Positions 16,859 to 26,842 of a stretch of 44,252 nt of DNA are shown here, one piece after another. The position numbers were made by a program, and so were the translations under genes. Numbering within the stretch: the first letter of the stretch is position 1; every line of letters begins with the position of its first letter. The stretch comes from Westiellopsis prolifica IICB1 (GTDB lineage Bacteria > Cyanobacteriota > Cyanobacteriia > Cyanobacteriales > Nostocaceae): contig NZ_NAPS01000002.1 of the NCBI RefSeq assembly GCF_004323185.1, positions 1,480,481-1,524,732 of the forward strand, written 5' to 3'. Below the pieces are notes generated by a model. The model made no database searches. It had not been told where the DNA came from and saw only the letters and a program-made list of their open reading frames with translations.

Positions 16859-17215
16859 GTAAGTCGGTATAAATTAAGTTAATTAGTTAGGGTTGTTATT
16901 TGTACTCTCAAAGATTAGGGTGGTTTTATATAAGTATCAAAAAAGTTATATGTAATGATGCGATCGCACAACAAACTACATTAATTAAATCAGTGCTGTT
17001 GGATCAGCAGTGTAAATTGTTGCAATCAGTAAGCTATATTTCTCTACAAATTTTTCAGCCTTTGATATAGATCCCCGACTTTTTAGAAAAGTTGGGGATC
17101 TTGTTTTTAGTTATCAGTTATCAAGCTATCAATCACATGCTGGAGGAATTGTTTCTCAAGTGATATAACTAATAACTATTAATCTGGCCAGTCTCAGCAA
17201 TTCCAACTGGAACCC
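16859..17215. other. Intergenic region with terminator, before the AAA-WD40 gene
   Basis: This stretch of about 357 bases has no gene. It contains a strong terminator-like hairpin at 17070-17108 (listed separately). The rest is AT-rich and probably includes the promoter of the next gene. Confidence 0.5.
17070..17108 (+). terminator. Rho-independent terminator-like hairpin (GATCCCCGACTT family)
   Basis: GATCCCCGACTTTT and AAAAGTTGGGGATC (17070-17100) form a long stem with one G-T pair, followed by TTGTTTTT. A near-copy with a perfect 16-bp stem occurs at 23061-23093, with the same TTTGATATA-like lead-in. It is therefore a dispersed hairpin that appears to work as a terminator. Confidence 0.65.
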
Positions 17216-20200
17216 ATGAAAGTACAGCAATACTTAACCTACCAATATCAAGTCGGGGGTAGTTTACCAGCTAATTCTCCCACCTATGTGACGCGGCAGG
17301 CAGATCAAGATTTGTACGCAGCGCTGAAAGGGGGAGAATTTTGTTATATTCTCAATTCGCGACAGATGGGTAAATCGAGTCTGCGGGTGAGAACGATGCA
17401 GAGGTTGCAAGAAGAAGGGATTGTTTGTGCTGCTGTTGATATGACTGCAATTGGAACTTGGGATATTACTCCAGAACAATGGTATGCAGGGGTAATTGAT
17501 AGCTTAGTGGGAAGTCTAAATTTATATCACAATTTTGATTTAGAAACTTGGTGGAATGATCATCATTTGCTTTCGCCTGTGCAGCGATTTCACAAGTTTA
17601 TTGAAGATATTTTATTAGTGGAAATTACTGAACAGATAGTAATTTTTATCGATGAAATTGATAGTGTCCTCAGTTTGAGTTTTTCGATTGAGGATTTTTT
17701 TGCTGTGATTCGTAATTGTTACAATCAACGTGCTAATAAAGCAGTTTATAATCGTTTGAATTTTGTATTAATTGGTGTAGCTATTCCTAGTGATTTGATA
17801 GCAGATAAAAAGCGTACACCGTTTAATATTGCTAGAGGAATTGAATTACAAGGATTTAAGTTAGAGGAAGTTGATTCACTGACGCAAGGATTGGTAGGAA
17901 AAGTTACTAATCCCCAAGCTGTGATGGGTGAGATTTTGGCTTGGACTGGTGGACAACCGTTTTTGACGCAGAAGTTGTGTGAAATCATCCTGCGGGAGTT
18001 GAAGGAAAATAGACCTAATTCCTTTACTCGTAGAGAAGAGGGGGAATTTTTTAACTTTCTTGATGGGAGAGAGTTCGGAGGAGATATTTTCCCTTCTGGG
18101 AGTAGCAAGGGTTGGGTGGAAGCAGTTGTCAAATCTCGAATTTTGGAAAATTGGGAATTTCGCGATGAACCAGAACATTTGCGGACAATTCGCGATCGCA
18201 TTCTCAAAAATCACCAAAAAGCGTACAATTTGTTAGGTCTATATCAGCAAATTTTGCAGCATGGGGAATTAGCCTGTGACAATAGCCAGGAACAGATGGA
18301 ATTACGGCTGACAGGATTGGTAGTTGAACGAGACAACAAGTTAAAAGTTAAAAATCGGATTTACGAGTCTGTTTTTAATCAGAACTGGGTAGCAAAAGCC
18401 TTAACAGATTTACGACCCCACGCAGAAACATTAGAATCTTGGGTTAGTACTAATCAAGAAGCAGAGAAACAAGCGAAGCAGATTTTAGAGTCAGCGCAAC
18501 AGAAAGCTAAACGCCAAACTTACATTGGAGCTGGTATTTTAGGAGTATCCCTACTAGGGGCTGTGGTGGTAGCAGTAGGAACTGAACAAGCTAGACAAAG
18601 GGCTTTTACTGCGATTCAAGTAGAACGCAATGGTAACTATGCTTTGGAAAGATTTAAACAAAACCAAATTGATGGTTTATTAATGGCGATGTCAGCAGGA
18701 CAAACCCTTAAAGGTTTAGTTAACCAAAACCATTCGATAGCTGATTACCCTGCTTTTAGTCCCATCCTCAGCATTCAAGATATTCTGGCGCAGATTCACC
18801 AGAAAAATTCCTTTGAAGATTCTAGCCGTCCTACAAGTCTTGTATTTAGCCCAGATGGCAAAACAATAGCTTCGGGCGGTGATTATACCATCAAACTTTG
18901 GGATATTACCACAGGTCAAGTGATCAAAACTTTGACTGGGAATGAAAGTACAGTTAAAAGCGTTGCATTTAACCCCGATGGTAAAATAATTGCTTCTGGC
19001 GGTTATGACAAAACAATCAAACTTTGGGATGTCACTACTGGTAAAGTCATCAAAACCCTATCCAGTCAAAATAATTCGATTTATGAAATAAAATTTAGTC
19101 CTGATGGTACAATACTTGCTTCCCGTAGTAATAACAATATTATTCAACTTTGGGATGTCACCACTGGTAAAGTTATAAAAAATCTCTCCGAGCATACGGA
19201 TTTAGTTAATAGCATTGTATTCAGCCCGGATGGCAAAATACTTGCTTCCGCTAGTTCTGACGATACAATCAAACTTTGGGATGTGGCGACTGGTAAAGCG
19301 ATTAAAACTTTAACTGGACATGTTGATACAGTCAATAGCGTCGCATTTAGTCCCGATGGTAATCTGATTGCTTCTGGTAGTGATGACAAGACTATCAAAC
19401 TCTGGGATGTCGCCACTGGTAAAGCTAAAACTTTGATAGGAAACAACACTTCGGTTACTAGCGTCGCATTCAGTCCAGATAGCAATCTGATTGTTTCTGG
19501 TAATTACGAAAATACAATTAAAATTTGGGATGTCACGACTGCCAAACCTACCTACACTTTACATGGGCATGAGGGTAGTGTCAAAAGTGTAGCATTTAGC
19601 GCCGATGGTAATTTGATTGCTTCTAGTGGTGACGACAACAAAATTAAACTTTGGGACTTTAGCAAAAATCAAGATATTAAAACTTTAAATGGGCATGAAT
19701 CTCAAATCAATACCATCGGATTTAGCCCGGATGGTAAAATCATAGCTTCTGGTAGTGTTGACAATACAATCAAACTCTGGGATGCCAATACTGGTAAAAC
19801 AATTAATAACCTTGTAGAACATAGCGCTGCGGTTACAAGTATTGTATTCAGTCCAGATGGTAAAACACTTGCTTCTGGTAGTGCTGACAAGACGATTAAA
19901 CTCTGGGATTTGATTACTAGTAAAGCCATCAAAACTTTAAGTGGAGATGACTTATATATTAGTAGTGTTGGATTTAGCCCGGATGGAAAAATACTTGCTT
20001 TTGGAAGTTATGACGGTAAGATTAAACTCTGGGATATTGCAGCTAGCAAAGAAATTTTAACTTTATCTGATCACAGTGGTGCGATCGCAACTATCAAATT
20101 CAGCCCAGATGGCAAAATTCTTGCTTCTGGAAGTACTGACAAAACTATCAAATTTTGGGATATCGCCACTGGTAAAGTCATCAAAACCTTCACCTACGGA

Positions 20201-21376
20201 AGTTCTGTTACCAGCATTGCATTTAGTCCTGATGGGAAAATCTTTGTTGCTGGAAGTGATGATAAAACAATTAAACTTTGGGATATCGCCAGTGAAAAAG
20301 TTATTAAAACTTTCACTGGACATAGCGATATTGTCAAAAGTGTAGTGTTTAGTCCAGATGGCAAAGTTGTAGCTTCTGGTAGTAATGACAATACAATTAA
20401 ACTTTGGAATGTCGCTACTCGTAAAGAAATTCGCACCCTCACAGGACATACTTCTGCTGTCACTAGCGTTGCATTTAGCAGTGATGGAAAAGTCCTCGCT
20501 TCTGGGAGTGTTGACGAAACAGTTAAACTTTGGCGTTTAAATATAGATGATGTCCTCTCGCGGGGTTGCAGTACTTTACAATCATATTTAATTTCCCATC
20601 CAGATACTTTAGAAAAACTCAAAGTTTGCCAAAATCAATCTTTGTTTTTAGCAGCAGCACCAGCTTTAGTTAATCAAGGTGAAAATTTAGCAACAGCAGG
20701 TAAATATCAAGAAGCTGTAGCTAAGTTTAAAAAAGCGAAAAAATGGGACTCTAAGTTAGACATTAATCCCGAAGTGAAAGCAGCTCCAGCTTTCGTGAAT
20801 CAAGGTATTGAAATAGCAATGCAGGGTGATTTTTCTGGTACGTTCAAAAAATTTAGACAAGCGCAGAAACTTGATCCCAAAATTGATCTTAATCCATATA
20901 CTGAAGGTGTACAAGATCATGCCGAATTTGTTGCTAAACAGCTAGTAGCAGAAGGTTTAATTCATAAACAAAATTTGATTCCTAAAGCTGAAGAGTATTT
21001 AAAACAGGGTGATTTGAAAAAAGCCGTGGCGACATACACAGAAATTGAAAAGTTACACCCATCTAAACAAACCTTAGCTAATTCTTGGAATAGTCTTTGT
21101 TGGGAAGGTAGCTTGCGTGGTTACGCCAAAGATGTGATGTTTGCTTGTGAAAAAGCCGTGTCTCTTTTGCCTGATGATGGGAATATCCGTGATAGTCGTG
21201 GTTTAGCAAGGGCGCTAACTGGTGATACTAAAGGCGCAATTGAAGATTTTCAAGTATATATCCAATGGATTGATAATGCTGAGGCGAAAGCAAAACGCCA
21301 AATTTGGGTGAAAGATTTAAGTACTGGTAAGAACCCGTTGACACCGGAGGTGTTGCAGAAGTTGCAGAGTGAGTAA
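17216..21376 (+). CDS. AAA-like NTPase with 14 WD40 repeats and a TPR-like C-terminus
   Basis: This is a 1386-residue multidomain protein. Residues ~1-400 match the AAA-like (AAA_35) domain: [33 protein letters not shown], with a Walker A-like QMGKSS at about 50 and Walker [10 protein letters not shown] near 140. A hydrophobic stretch, [19 protein letters not shown] (about 440-458), may be a membrane anchor. Residues ~540-1105 hold fourteen WD40 repeats (SPDGKxIASGSxDxTIKLWD), enough for two seven-bladed propellers. Residues ~1130-1380 are TPR-like helices ([24 protein letters not shown]). Such STAND-like proteins are abundant in filamentous cyanobacteria and are thought to be signalling scaffolds; the individual function is unknown. 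The repeats are strikingly uniform at the DNA level, which makes length change by recombination likely. Confidence 0.92.
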   Translation: MKVQQYLTYQYQVGGSLPANSPTYVTRQADQDLYAALKGGEFCYILNSRQMGKSSLRVRTMQRLQEEGIVCAAVDMTAIGTWDITPEQWYAGVIDSLVGSLNLYHNFDLETWWNDHHLLSPVQRFHKFIEDILLVEITEQIVIFIDEIDSVLSLSFSIEDFFAVIRNCYNQRANKAVYNRLNFVLIGVAIPSDLIADKKRTPFNIARGIELQGFKLEEVDSLTQGLVGKVTNPQAVMGEILAWTGGQPFLTQKLCEIILRELKENRPNSFTRREEGEFFNFLDGREFGGDIFPSGSSKGWVEAVVKSRILENWEFRDEPEHLRTIRDRILKNHQKAYNLLGLYQQILQHGELACDNSQEQMELRLTGLVVERDNKLKVKNRIYESVFNQNWVAKALTDLRPHAETLESWVSTNQEAEKQAKQILESAQQKAKRQTYIGAGILGVSLLGAVVVAVGTEQARQRAFTAIQVERNGNYALERFKQNQIDGLLMAMSAGQTLKGLVNQNHSIADYPAFSPILSIQDILAQIHQKNSFEDSSRPTSLVFSPDGKTIASGGDYTIKLWDITTGQVIKTLTGNESTVKSVAFNPDGKIIASGGYDKTIKLWDVTTGKVIKTLSSQNNSIYEIKFSPDGTILASRSNNNIIQLWDVTTGKVIKNLSEHTDLVNSIVFSPDGKILASASSDDTIKLWDVATGKAIKTLTGHVDTVNSVAFSPDGNLIASGSDDKTIKLWDVATGKAKTLIGNNTSVTSVAFSPDSNLIVSGNYENTIKIWDVTTAKPTYTLHGHEGSVKSVAFSADGNLIASSGDDNKIKLWDFSKNQDIKTLNGHESQINTIGFSPDGKIIASGSVDNTIKLWDANTGKTINNLVEHSAAVTSIVFSPDGKTLASGSADKTIKLWDLITSKAIKTLSGDDLYISSVGFSPDGKILAFGSYDGKIKLWDIAASKEILTLSDHSGAIATIKFSPDGKILASGSTDKTIKFWDIATGKVIKTFTYGSSVTSIAFSPDGKIFVAGSDDKTIKLWDIASEKVIKTFTGHSDIVKSVVFSPDGKVVASGSNDNTIKLWNVATRKEIRTLTGHTSAVTSVAFSSDGKVLASGSVDETVKLWRLNIDDVLSRGCSTLQSYLISHPDTLEKLKVCQNQSLFLAAAPALVNQGENLATAGKYQEAVAKFKKAKKWDSKLDINPEVKAAPAFVNQGIEIAMQGDFSGTFKKFRQAQKLDPKIDLNPYTEGVQDHAEFVAKQLVAEGLIHKQNLIPKAEEYLKQGDLKKAVATYTEIEKLHPSKQTLANSWNSLCWEGSLRGYAKDVMFACEKAVSLLPDDGNIRDSRGLARALTGDTKGAIEDFQVYIQWIDNAEAKAKRQIWVKDLSTGKNPLTPEVLQKLQSE

Positions 21377-21608
21377 GTAAGTTGGCGCTAATATTTATAG
21401 CTATGTTAAGAAATTTAAATGTAGTGGCGTGGCAAGGCTAAAATGTTGGATTAATAAACCGCAGAGGCGCAGAGAACGCAGAGAAAGAATCAGATAGGCA
21501 CGAGATGTCAAAGAAGCGTTATCTTAAAAATTGGTAGCAGGCGTCATAATATTAAGTGCTAAATTCAGTATCCACTGACAAAAAATAGAGGTTAAAAGGT
21601 TCCTTTTG
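21377..21608. other. Intergenic region with a GCAGAG-type dispersed repeat
   Basis: CCGCAGAGGCGCAGAGAACG and CAGAGAAAG (about 21460-21487) is a dispersed repeat motif familiar from cyanobacterial intergenic DNA. No gene is seen. The promoter of the following thioredoxin-like gene should lie in the last ~150 bases. Confidence 0.4.
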
Positions 21609-22196
21609 ATGAAAGGCATAAAGTTGCAATTTTTACCTAATCTTGTGCGGGAGTGGCGACGCTTTTTATCCCTAGTTTTGCTGCTTGTGTGCCTATTCTC
21701 TCTAAGTACGTCACCAGCGTTTGCAGAACTTAAAGATGACAGATATGACGGTAATATATTCGTGGTTTATGCTGGGAATGGTTCACTAGTTCCGCCTAGA
21801 GCTACACTAGCATCAGCTTTAAATGAACATAAACCAGCATTATTGGTCTTTTATGTTGATGACAGCAGTGATTGCAAACAGTATGCGATCGTTGTCTCAC
21901 GTTTACAAGCATTTTATGGTGGAGTCACAGAGATGATTCCTGTTGATGTAGATTCGATTGTACCCACCCAAACCTACAATTCTACAGAACCTGGTTATTA
22001 TTACTCTGGTGCTGTTCCCCAAGTTGTTTTGTTTGATCAATCAGGTCAGATTGTCTTAAATAAGACAGGTCAAGTACCATACGAAGAAGTAGACGCTCAA
22101 TTGAGAAAAGTGTTTGATTTGTTACCACGTTCTGAGTCAGTGGAATTAAAGCGCCGTTCCTTTAATGAGTTAAATAGTGAATTAACAGAAGAATAA
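21609..22196 (+). CDS. Thioredoxin-like thylakoid photosystem I accumulation factor
   Basis: The protein has a basic N-terminus, a hydrophobic segment (FLSLVLLLVCLFSLSTSPAFA) that is a signal peptide or anchor, and a ~150-residue thioredoxin-fold domain: PALLVFYVDDSSDCKQYAIVVSRLQAFYG, then IPVDVDSI, then the cis-Pro region GAVPQVVLFDQSGQIV. The classical CxxC is replaced by SSDCKQ, leaving one cysteine, so dithiol oxidoreductase activity is unlikely. Proteins of this type are annotated in cyanobacteria as thylakoid membrane photosystem I accumulation factor, and I recognise this one as such. It would sit in the lumen or on the thylakoid membrane and help PSI accumulate. TTG 21606 is also in frame; ATG 21609 follows an AGGTTAAAAGG leader. 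Confidence 0.82.
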   Translation: MKGIKLQFLPNLVREWRRFLSLVLLLVCLFSLSTSPAFAELKDDRYDGNIFVVYAGNGSLVPPRATLASALNEHKPALLVFYVDDSSDCKQYAIVVSRLQAFYGGVTEMIPVDVDSIVPTQTYNSTEPGYYYSGAVPQVVLFDQSGQIVLNKTGQVPYEEVDAQLRKVFDLLPRSESVELKRRSFNELNSELTEE

Positions 22197-22305
22197 TTGT
22201 TGCGGGCAGACTAAATTTGTCTGCCTCAAATTTTAGTACAACTTGATACTGCATTTTTCATCAATGGCAGAGAAAATATTGAAATAAGGGTGAGAAACTC
22301 AAAGA

Positions 22306-22421
22306 AAATGACCAATGACCAATGACCAATAATTCCGAGCAGAGTACAAGAAAGCGGATAAATCCTGGGAATAAATCCAAAATCCAAAATCCAAAATCCA
22401 AAATTGGATGACCAATGACTA
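22306..22421. repeat. Tandem heptamers and copy 1 of an AATTCCGAGCAG dispersed repeat
   Basis: Bases ~22306-22329 are tandem ATGACCA heptamers. From 22331 runs AATTCCGAGCAG plus AGTACAAGAAAGCGGAT, followed by tandem ATCCAAA heptamers (~22375-22404). The same composite order recurs at 26227 and, inverted, at 34702-34800. Confidence 0.7.
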
Positions 22422-22436
22422 ATGAAGTGCTTTATG

Positions 22437-23045
22437 ATGTCAAAGGTTTATACTACAGAGGAGCTGATCAAAATTTTAGCAGCCGAACGCCAAGCTTGCT
22501 TGAAAGGCGATCGCCTCAAATTAGAGGTAGACATTTCTGGTAATCCTGTAATTGACCAATTTATCAGAACTGATGGATTGCAAAAGTTCAGCGCCTATCA
22601 AGATTTTAAAGCTGCTATCCATGAATACCAAAAACAATATCTCGTTTCTGGCATTATTTGGCGTGAGGTGAGTGTTAAAGGTCAAACCTTGCGTTATCCC
22701 GAAGTAGATTCTCAGTTAATTGCTTTATCTGGTGACTTAGATATATTAAAGGTGGCAAAAAATTCTATTTTAGAATTTTGGAATGAAGTCAGTGTAGAAA
22801 TGGATTTATATTTAAGTGTTAAGAATGGTAAACAATATCAACAAATAATTAAAGCTGATGTTGATCGAATTGTCCAAAGGACAGAATGGGCAAGTATATG
22901 TTGTTTTGAAAAATCTAACTTCTTAGAAATAATTTTGCAGTTGGGATGGGGTCAACCACAAGAAGCGTGTTACAAACGAGGTTTTCCGACATCAGGTAGT
23001 GAGTTTGTTCATGCTGTCAACCCTGGTAATCATCCAATTGCTTGA
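22437..23045 (+). CDS. Conserved-looking hypothetical protein
   Basis: This is a soluble-looking protein of about 202 residues with no signal peptide or membrane segment. It starts SKVYTTEELIKILAAERQAC, which looks helical. A mixed alpha/beta body follows, with a Cys-Cys pair (ASICCFEKSNFLEIILQLGWG) and a Pro/Gly-rich C-terminus. I do not recognise the family and assign no function. Codon use and GCGATCGC content look like its neighbours. ATG at 22422, 22434 and 22437 are all in frame; the first lies in repeat-derived sequence (ATGACTAATGAAG), so a start at 22434/22437 is more likely. It converges on the glycosyltransferase gene with a strong hairpin between. Confidence 0.7.
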   Translation: MSKVYTTEELIKILAAERQACLKGDRLKLEVDISGNPVIDQFIRTDGLQKFSAYQDFKAAIHEYQKQYLVSGIIWREVSVKGQTLRYPEVDSQLIALSGDLDILKVAKNSILEFWNEVSVEMDLYLSVKNGKQYQQIIKADVDRIVQRTEWASICCFEKSNFLEIILQLGWGQPQEACYKRGFPTSGSEFVHAVNPGNHPIA

Positions 23046-23060
23046 TCTTTTGATATATCC

Positions 23061-23093
23061 AGATCCCCGACTTCTTTAAGAAGTCGGGGATCT
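23061..23093. terminator. Bidirectional terminator-like perfect palindrome
   Basis: AGATCCCCGACTTCTT and its exact reverse complement are separated by a single T, giving a 16-bp perfect stem between convergent genes. T-rich sequence follows on the plus strand (TTGTTGTT). It is a second copy of the hairpin at 17070-17100. Confidence 0.65.
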
Positions 23094-23119
23094 TGTTGTT
23101 CGCGAATGATTTAGGAATG

Positions 23120-24265
23120 CTATAATCTACCATCTACTATATTAAGCACTTCGGTTATTTGCTGATTAATATTTTTGACATCAAAACGCTGACTGGCTGT
23201 AGTCTGGCCATGATTGGCAATCATCGCAGTTTTTTCTGGCTCCTGTAAACAGGTAGTAATTATCTGTGCAAGTTCTTGGGATTCTCCTGGTGTAGATAAA
23301 AAGCCATTAATACCATGTTCTACTAATTCTACCGCACCACCGGCTTTGGCTGCTATGACTGGTTTTCCGCATAACATAGCCTCGACAATTACTCTACCAA
23401 AGGGTTCCGCAGCAGTGGAAGTATGTGCTACTAAGTCACATGCTGACATTAGTTGAGGAATATCTGAACGAAATCCTAAAAATTTCACTCGATTTTCTAG
23501 CCCTAATTTAGTAATTTGTTGGTGTAATTGTTGGACGTATTCTTGTTCCCCAAACAATGCATCCCCAACTAAAATTGCTGTTACTTCTTGAGGACATTGT
23601 ATCAGTGCTTCAATTAATATGTGTTGTCCTTTCCAAGGTGCAAGACGACTAAAGTGTCCGACGACAAATTTACCTTCTAGTCCTAGTTGTTGTCTGGTTT
23701 GATGAATTATAGATGCATCTGTTTGATAGTTTTTGGGATCAAAACCATTGTAGATAACTGTGGTAATGTCTGCACGTCCTCCCGCTTCGATAAATGCTGT
23801 TTTACTTGCTTGAGAATTAGCAATTACTAATGATGATCGATTAGCAGCAGTTACGGAAATACGGCGGTTGGTTTGACTAAAATGTTCTGGTGAAAGTATG
23901 TCATGTAAATGATAAACTAAAGGACGCCCACTCAAAAAACTGGCGATCGCTCCCACAACTAATGCTTTTTGAGTGTTGGCGTAAATTAAATCATATTCAC
24001 GGGCTGTTTGCACAACTTTAGTAAGTAAAGGTATGAGTTGTCCTAAACTTGCTAATCCTTGGGTAAAGGAACTTTCTTTGCGAACTTGGATGGTTTGAGT
24101 TGTCAGAACTTGAACCGGAATCTGATTTTTTTCTAGTAAAATTCTAAAATCACCATCAGCAAATAAACCAACTAGACAATTATCTTGATAAGGTTTAGCA
24201 ATGTCTATGAGACACAGTTCTGCACCACCTGGTTTACCACTTTGGTCTAAAAATAGAATTTTCAT
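23120..24265 (-). CDS. Glycosyltransferase family 4 protein
   Basis: This is a cytoplasmic GT-B fold retaining glycosyltransferase of 381 residues. It begins MKILFLDQSGKPGGAELCL, the usual Gly-rich donor-side loop, then LIYANTQKALV and LVYHLHD. The C-terminal nucleotide-sugar domain has VVGHFSRLAPWKGQHILIEAL, and the family's EPFGRVIVEAMLCGKPVIA (E-x7-E motif) followed by GGAVELVEHGINGFL. AAAAGGTAAAAT precedes ATG 24265 at good spacing. It lies about 120 bases downstream of a second GT4 gene on the same strand, so both probably act in one exopolysaccharide or glycolipid pathway. Sugar and acceptor are unknown. Confidence 0.92.
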   Translation of the reverse strand: MKILFLDQSGKPGGAELCLIDIAKPYQDNCLVGLFADGDFRILLEKNQIPVQVLTTQTIQVRKESSFTQGLASLGQLIPLLTKVVQTAREYDLIYANTQKALVVGAIASFLSGRPLVYHLHDILSPEHFSQTNRRISVTAANRSSLVIANSQASKTAFIEAGGRADITTVIYNGFDPKNYQTDASIIHQTRQQLGLEGKFVVGHFSRLAPWKGQHILIEALIQCPQEVTAILVGDALFGEQEYVQQLHQQITKLGLENRVKFLGFRSDIPQLMSACDLVAHTSTAAEPFGRVIVEAMLCGKPVIAAKAGGAVELVEHGINGFLSTPGESQELAQIITTCLQEPEKTAMIANHGQTTASQRFDVKNINQQITEVLNIVDGRL

Positions 24266-24384
24266 ATTTTACCTTTTCACATTTTGAAGATGAAACCTCT
24301 TGCACTGATGTCATGAGTGCAAAAAATACAAGGTGGGATGCATGTTAAATGAATTTAATTTTTTGCAGCTACTTAAAATAATAG

Positions 24385-25551
24385 TCAGGCTAATATAACT
24401 TTTCTGACATCTTGCGCTATTTTATACCAATCAAAATTAGCAGTTACATACTGGCGACAGTCTTCTCTGGAAGGAGTTTGTATTTTTCCCAGTAGTACTT
24501 GTTCTAATTTCTCTGCAATGGCTGAAACTTCAATACCAGAAGTAATTAATTGTGGTGAAAATTGTTCTAAAATTTCTGGCATTCCACCAACTGGAGTACA
24601 CACAACGGGAGTACCACAGGCTAATGATTCTACCACTGCTAATCCAAATCCTTCAAAACATTGACTAGGCATCACACTAACATCAGCAGCTTGATAAGCT
24701 ATAGGTAAATCCTCATCAGGTAGAAATCCTAAAAATTTCACATGTTCGTTGAGTCCGAGTTCGGTTGCTTGTTGTTGGAGTGCTGCTTTGATTGGACCGC
24801 GACCGGCGATCGCTAACCAAAAATCTGGTAATCTTGGTTTAATGATTGCCAGGGCTTGCAGTAATTTGTCAATTCCAACTCGATGCACTAGGCGGCGACT
24901 ACTAAAAATAATCGCTCTATCTTGTGGCCAGCCAAGTTTGGCGCGAGCTTCGGTACGTGATAAATTAGACTGAAACTGATCAGTATTTACTCCACCAGGA
25001 ATAATGTAAATTTTTTCCCACGGAATTTGATACTGTTCGTGGAGGATTTGACCAAAAGCTTTACTCAAAACAATAAAGCGATCGCACTGATCATAAGTCC
25101 TTTTTTCGATCATTTGGTGCTTAAAAAACACACTTAATTGTTGATGAACTACCTCTTGCTTACTTTCCGACGCCCAAGGGCCATGAAAGTTAAAAGTAAT
25201 TGGTACTCCTTTGGGTAACAAATCTAATATCGGAAAGCTATACAAAGCAAAATGCAAATTAATTGCATCTGGTTTTTCCGTTCTGGTTTTCTGGAAATTT
25301 TGGCGAATTGACCATAACCGTTTCCAAATCTGACTATCTGGCGAAGCCAAATTAGTTAACTTCATCGGTAAACTAAGTTGAGTGTCCGGTAGACCTACTC
25401 CACATAGTTCAATCTGGTCTTGATTTTCTGCTAGTTTTTGAGTCAGGTCATACACATATCTCTCTAGTCCTCCTGGGGTTGTAGGAAACCAACCCACTCC
25501 CACGCAAAGAATGTATGCAGATCTTCTATTGTTTGTTTTGTTACTACTCAC
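24385..25551 (-). CDS. Glycosyltransferase family 4 protein
   Basis: This is a second GT-B/GT4 enzyme of 388 residues. The N-terminal domain has VGVGWFPTTPGGLERYVYDL (donor/acceptor loop), NLHFALYSFP and FNFHGPWASES. The C-terminal domain has FSSRRLVHRVGIDKLLQAL, LAIAGRGPIKAAL, FLGFLPDEDLP and the E-x7-E motif in FEGFGLAVVESLACGTPVVC with PVGGMPEIL. The start is GTG at 25551; no ATG lies close by. It is the upstream member of a two-gene minus-strand unit. The divergent gene far upstream (26843) encodes an exported propeller protein, which would fit a role in an extracellular polymer, but the link is weak. Confidence 0.92.
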   Translation of the reverse strand: MSSNKTNNRRSAYILCVGVGWFPTTPGGLERYVYDLTQKLAENQDQIELCGVGLPDTQLSLPMKLTNLASPDSQIWKRLWSIRQNFQKTRTEKPDAINLHFALYSFPILDLLPKGVPITFNFHGPWASESKQEVVHQQLSVFFKHQMIEKRTYDQCDRFIVLSKAFGQILHEQYQIPWEKIYIIPGGVNTDQFQSNLSRTEARAKLGWPQDRAIIFSSRRLVHRVGIDKLLQALAIIKPRLPDFWLAIAGRGPIKAALQQQATELGLNEHVKFLGFLPDEDLPIAYQAADVSVMPSQCFEGFGLAVVESLACGTPVVCTPVGGMPEILEQFSPQLITSGIEVSAIAEKLEQVLLGKIQTPSREDCRQYVTANFDWYKIAQDVRKVILA

Positions 25552-26023
25552 TTATATATCCCCAACCATGAATCGCTTGTGTTTGTATCTACTTTTACCA
25601 GTTTTTGAGCCACCTTCTTTGAAAATAACAAGAAACTGATGGCTGCGGTGTTTCTCTTTTTCGATTAAGCACATAAATTAGTACTTTGTGATCATTCTTT
25701 GGATAGATTTATGCCAAATATTTATAGGTTTGAGATTTTGAATTTTGAATTGACTGCATAGATAAATCTAGGAACTTTTACCCCGGCATTATTAATGAAG
25801 ATCTTCTAACTATTAAACATTAAAATATCTAAAATGAATTACTTAAATTTCTATAATTTCTAGAATTTTTGATGACAATTTCCAGGTATAAAATTTAGAT
25901 AAATCTAGAAATAGACCTAATTTCAATGTATACAAATTATCTTCCTTTAGGGCAAAATTTTGAGCTTCGCTAAATAAGGATCTAATACTTACAGAGAAGC
26001 CAGTGGAGGCTTTATCGTATGTC

Positions 26024-26151
26024 ATACCATTTCACTAAAATCTTGATACAAATGCAGACGGTGTAGAGACGCGAAATTACCCTGCGGGAACGCTAAAAGC
26101 GAACGCGTCTCTACATTATTTATGTGTATCGCGATTAACGTGAAATGGTAT
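26024..26151. mobile_element. MITE-like element, 128 bp, copy 2
   Basis: The ends are ATACCATTTCAC (26024-26035) and GTGAAATGGTAT (26140-26151), identical to copy 1 at 7749-7853. Inner sequence next to each end also matches, with the element inverted relative to copy 1. The centre differs: GTAGAGACGCG and CGCGTCTCTAC flank an expanded ~30-base middle containing CGGGAACGC. It carries no ORF, so it would need a transposase encoded elsewhere. Confidence 0.75.
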
Positions 26152-26226
26152 CAAACATGTGACTTAAAACCCTAAACATTAAACTAACCAACAACTTTTT
26201 CCTTTTAAAAGCCCTCTCTGACCGAT

Positions 26227-26268
26227 AATTCCGAGCAGGGTACAAGAAAGCGGATTTATCCGTGGAAT
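26227..26268. repeat. AATTCCGAGCAG dispersed repeat, copy 2
   Basis: AATTCCGAGCAG GGTACAAGAAAGCGGAT TTATCCGTGGAAT matches the repeat at 22331 with few differences and the inverted copy at 34702-34800. A partial second copy (GATAATTCCAATG) follows at about 26336. Confidence 0.65.
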
Positions 26269-26436
26269 CAATCGGAAATCCATAGACGCGTAAGCGGCTT
26301 CTCGTAGAGTAATCTAAAATCCTGTTAGAGGATGACCGATAATTCCAATGTGAAGTCGGAAATCTGGATTTGCCAATTTTCACAACTCCCAATACTGCTC
26401 GGATAAGACAATTCAATTGACATTTAAATCCACTAG

Positions 26437-26456
26437 AGACGCGATATATCGCGTCT
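26437..26456. repeat. Solo 20-bp palindrome
   Basis: AGACGCGATATATCGCGTCT is identical to the core of MITE copy 1 but lacks the MITE ends. Related palindromes lie at 31494-31513, 37068-37087, 37110-37129 and 41671-41690. Confidence 0.75.
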
Positions 26457-26842
26457 GGTACAACTCCAAAATTATGATGAAAAATCCTATCCCTTGCAGT
26501 ATTGTCACAACTCCTACATACACCGATTGCGATCGCAATAGAATTATTACGATAAATTCTTAGCTAAAATTAAAAAACTAATGTGGGTTTTGTAAATTTT
26601 TCATGAAATTAGCCATATTTACGGAAAATTTGGTTAGTTTTATTGATGAATATTGCATGAATGATAAAAAAATGAATATTTTTAACCAAACAGTTGTTTT
26701 GTATTAACTAAAAATTAATAATTTATATTTTAGTATAATTAATGACTTTCGTACTGAAAATAATTTCATAATAAAAAGCAAAATATAATTAATTACATAG
26801 TAATTATCCCACAATACTAGTATTTACGTAAAAAATATCATT

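Larger units (their letters stand above)
25552..26842. other. Long non-coding, repeat-rich region
   Basis: This 1.29-kb gap has no convincing gene. It contains MITE copy 2 (26024-26151), a copy of the AATTCCGAGCAG repeat (26227-26268), a segment TAGACGCGTAAGCGGCTTC (~26283) that recurs inverted near 31570, and a lone 20-bp palindrome (26437-26456). It ends in about 280 bases of very AT-rich sequence before ATG 26843 that probably hold that gene's promoter. The two short minus-strand ORFs here (about 25843-26025 and 26135-26416) overlap the repeats and are rejected. Confidence 0.6.

Noticed and set aside
19144-20622. ORFs antisense to the WD40 region
   Set aside because: The periodic structure of the WD40 repeats keeps the antisense frames open. 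The sense strand gives a perfect multidomain protein.
17216-21376. Antiviral STAND (Avs-like) defence gene
   Set aside because: The domain order resembles the common AAA_35-WD40 proteins of filamentous cyanobacteria, there is no effector domain, and no other defence genes lie near.
25843-26416. Two short minus-strand ORFs in the gap before the propeller gene
   Set aside because: Both overlap the MITE or the dispersed repeats, have no recognisable domain and no ribosome-binding site.
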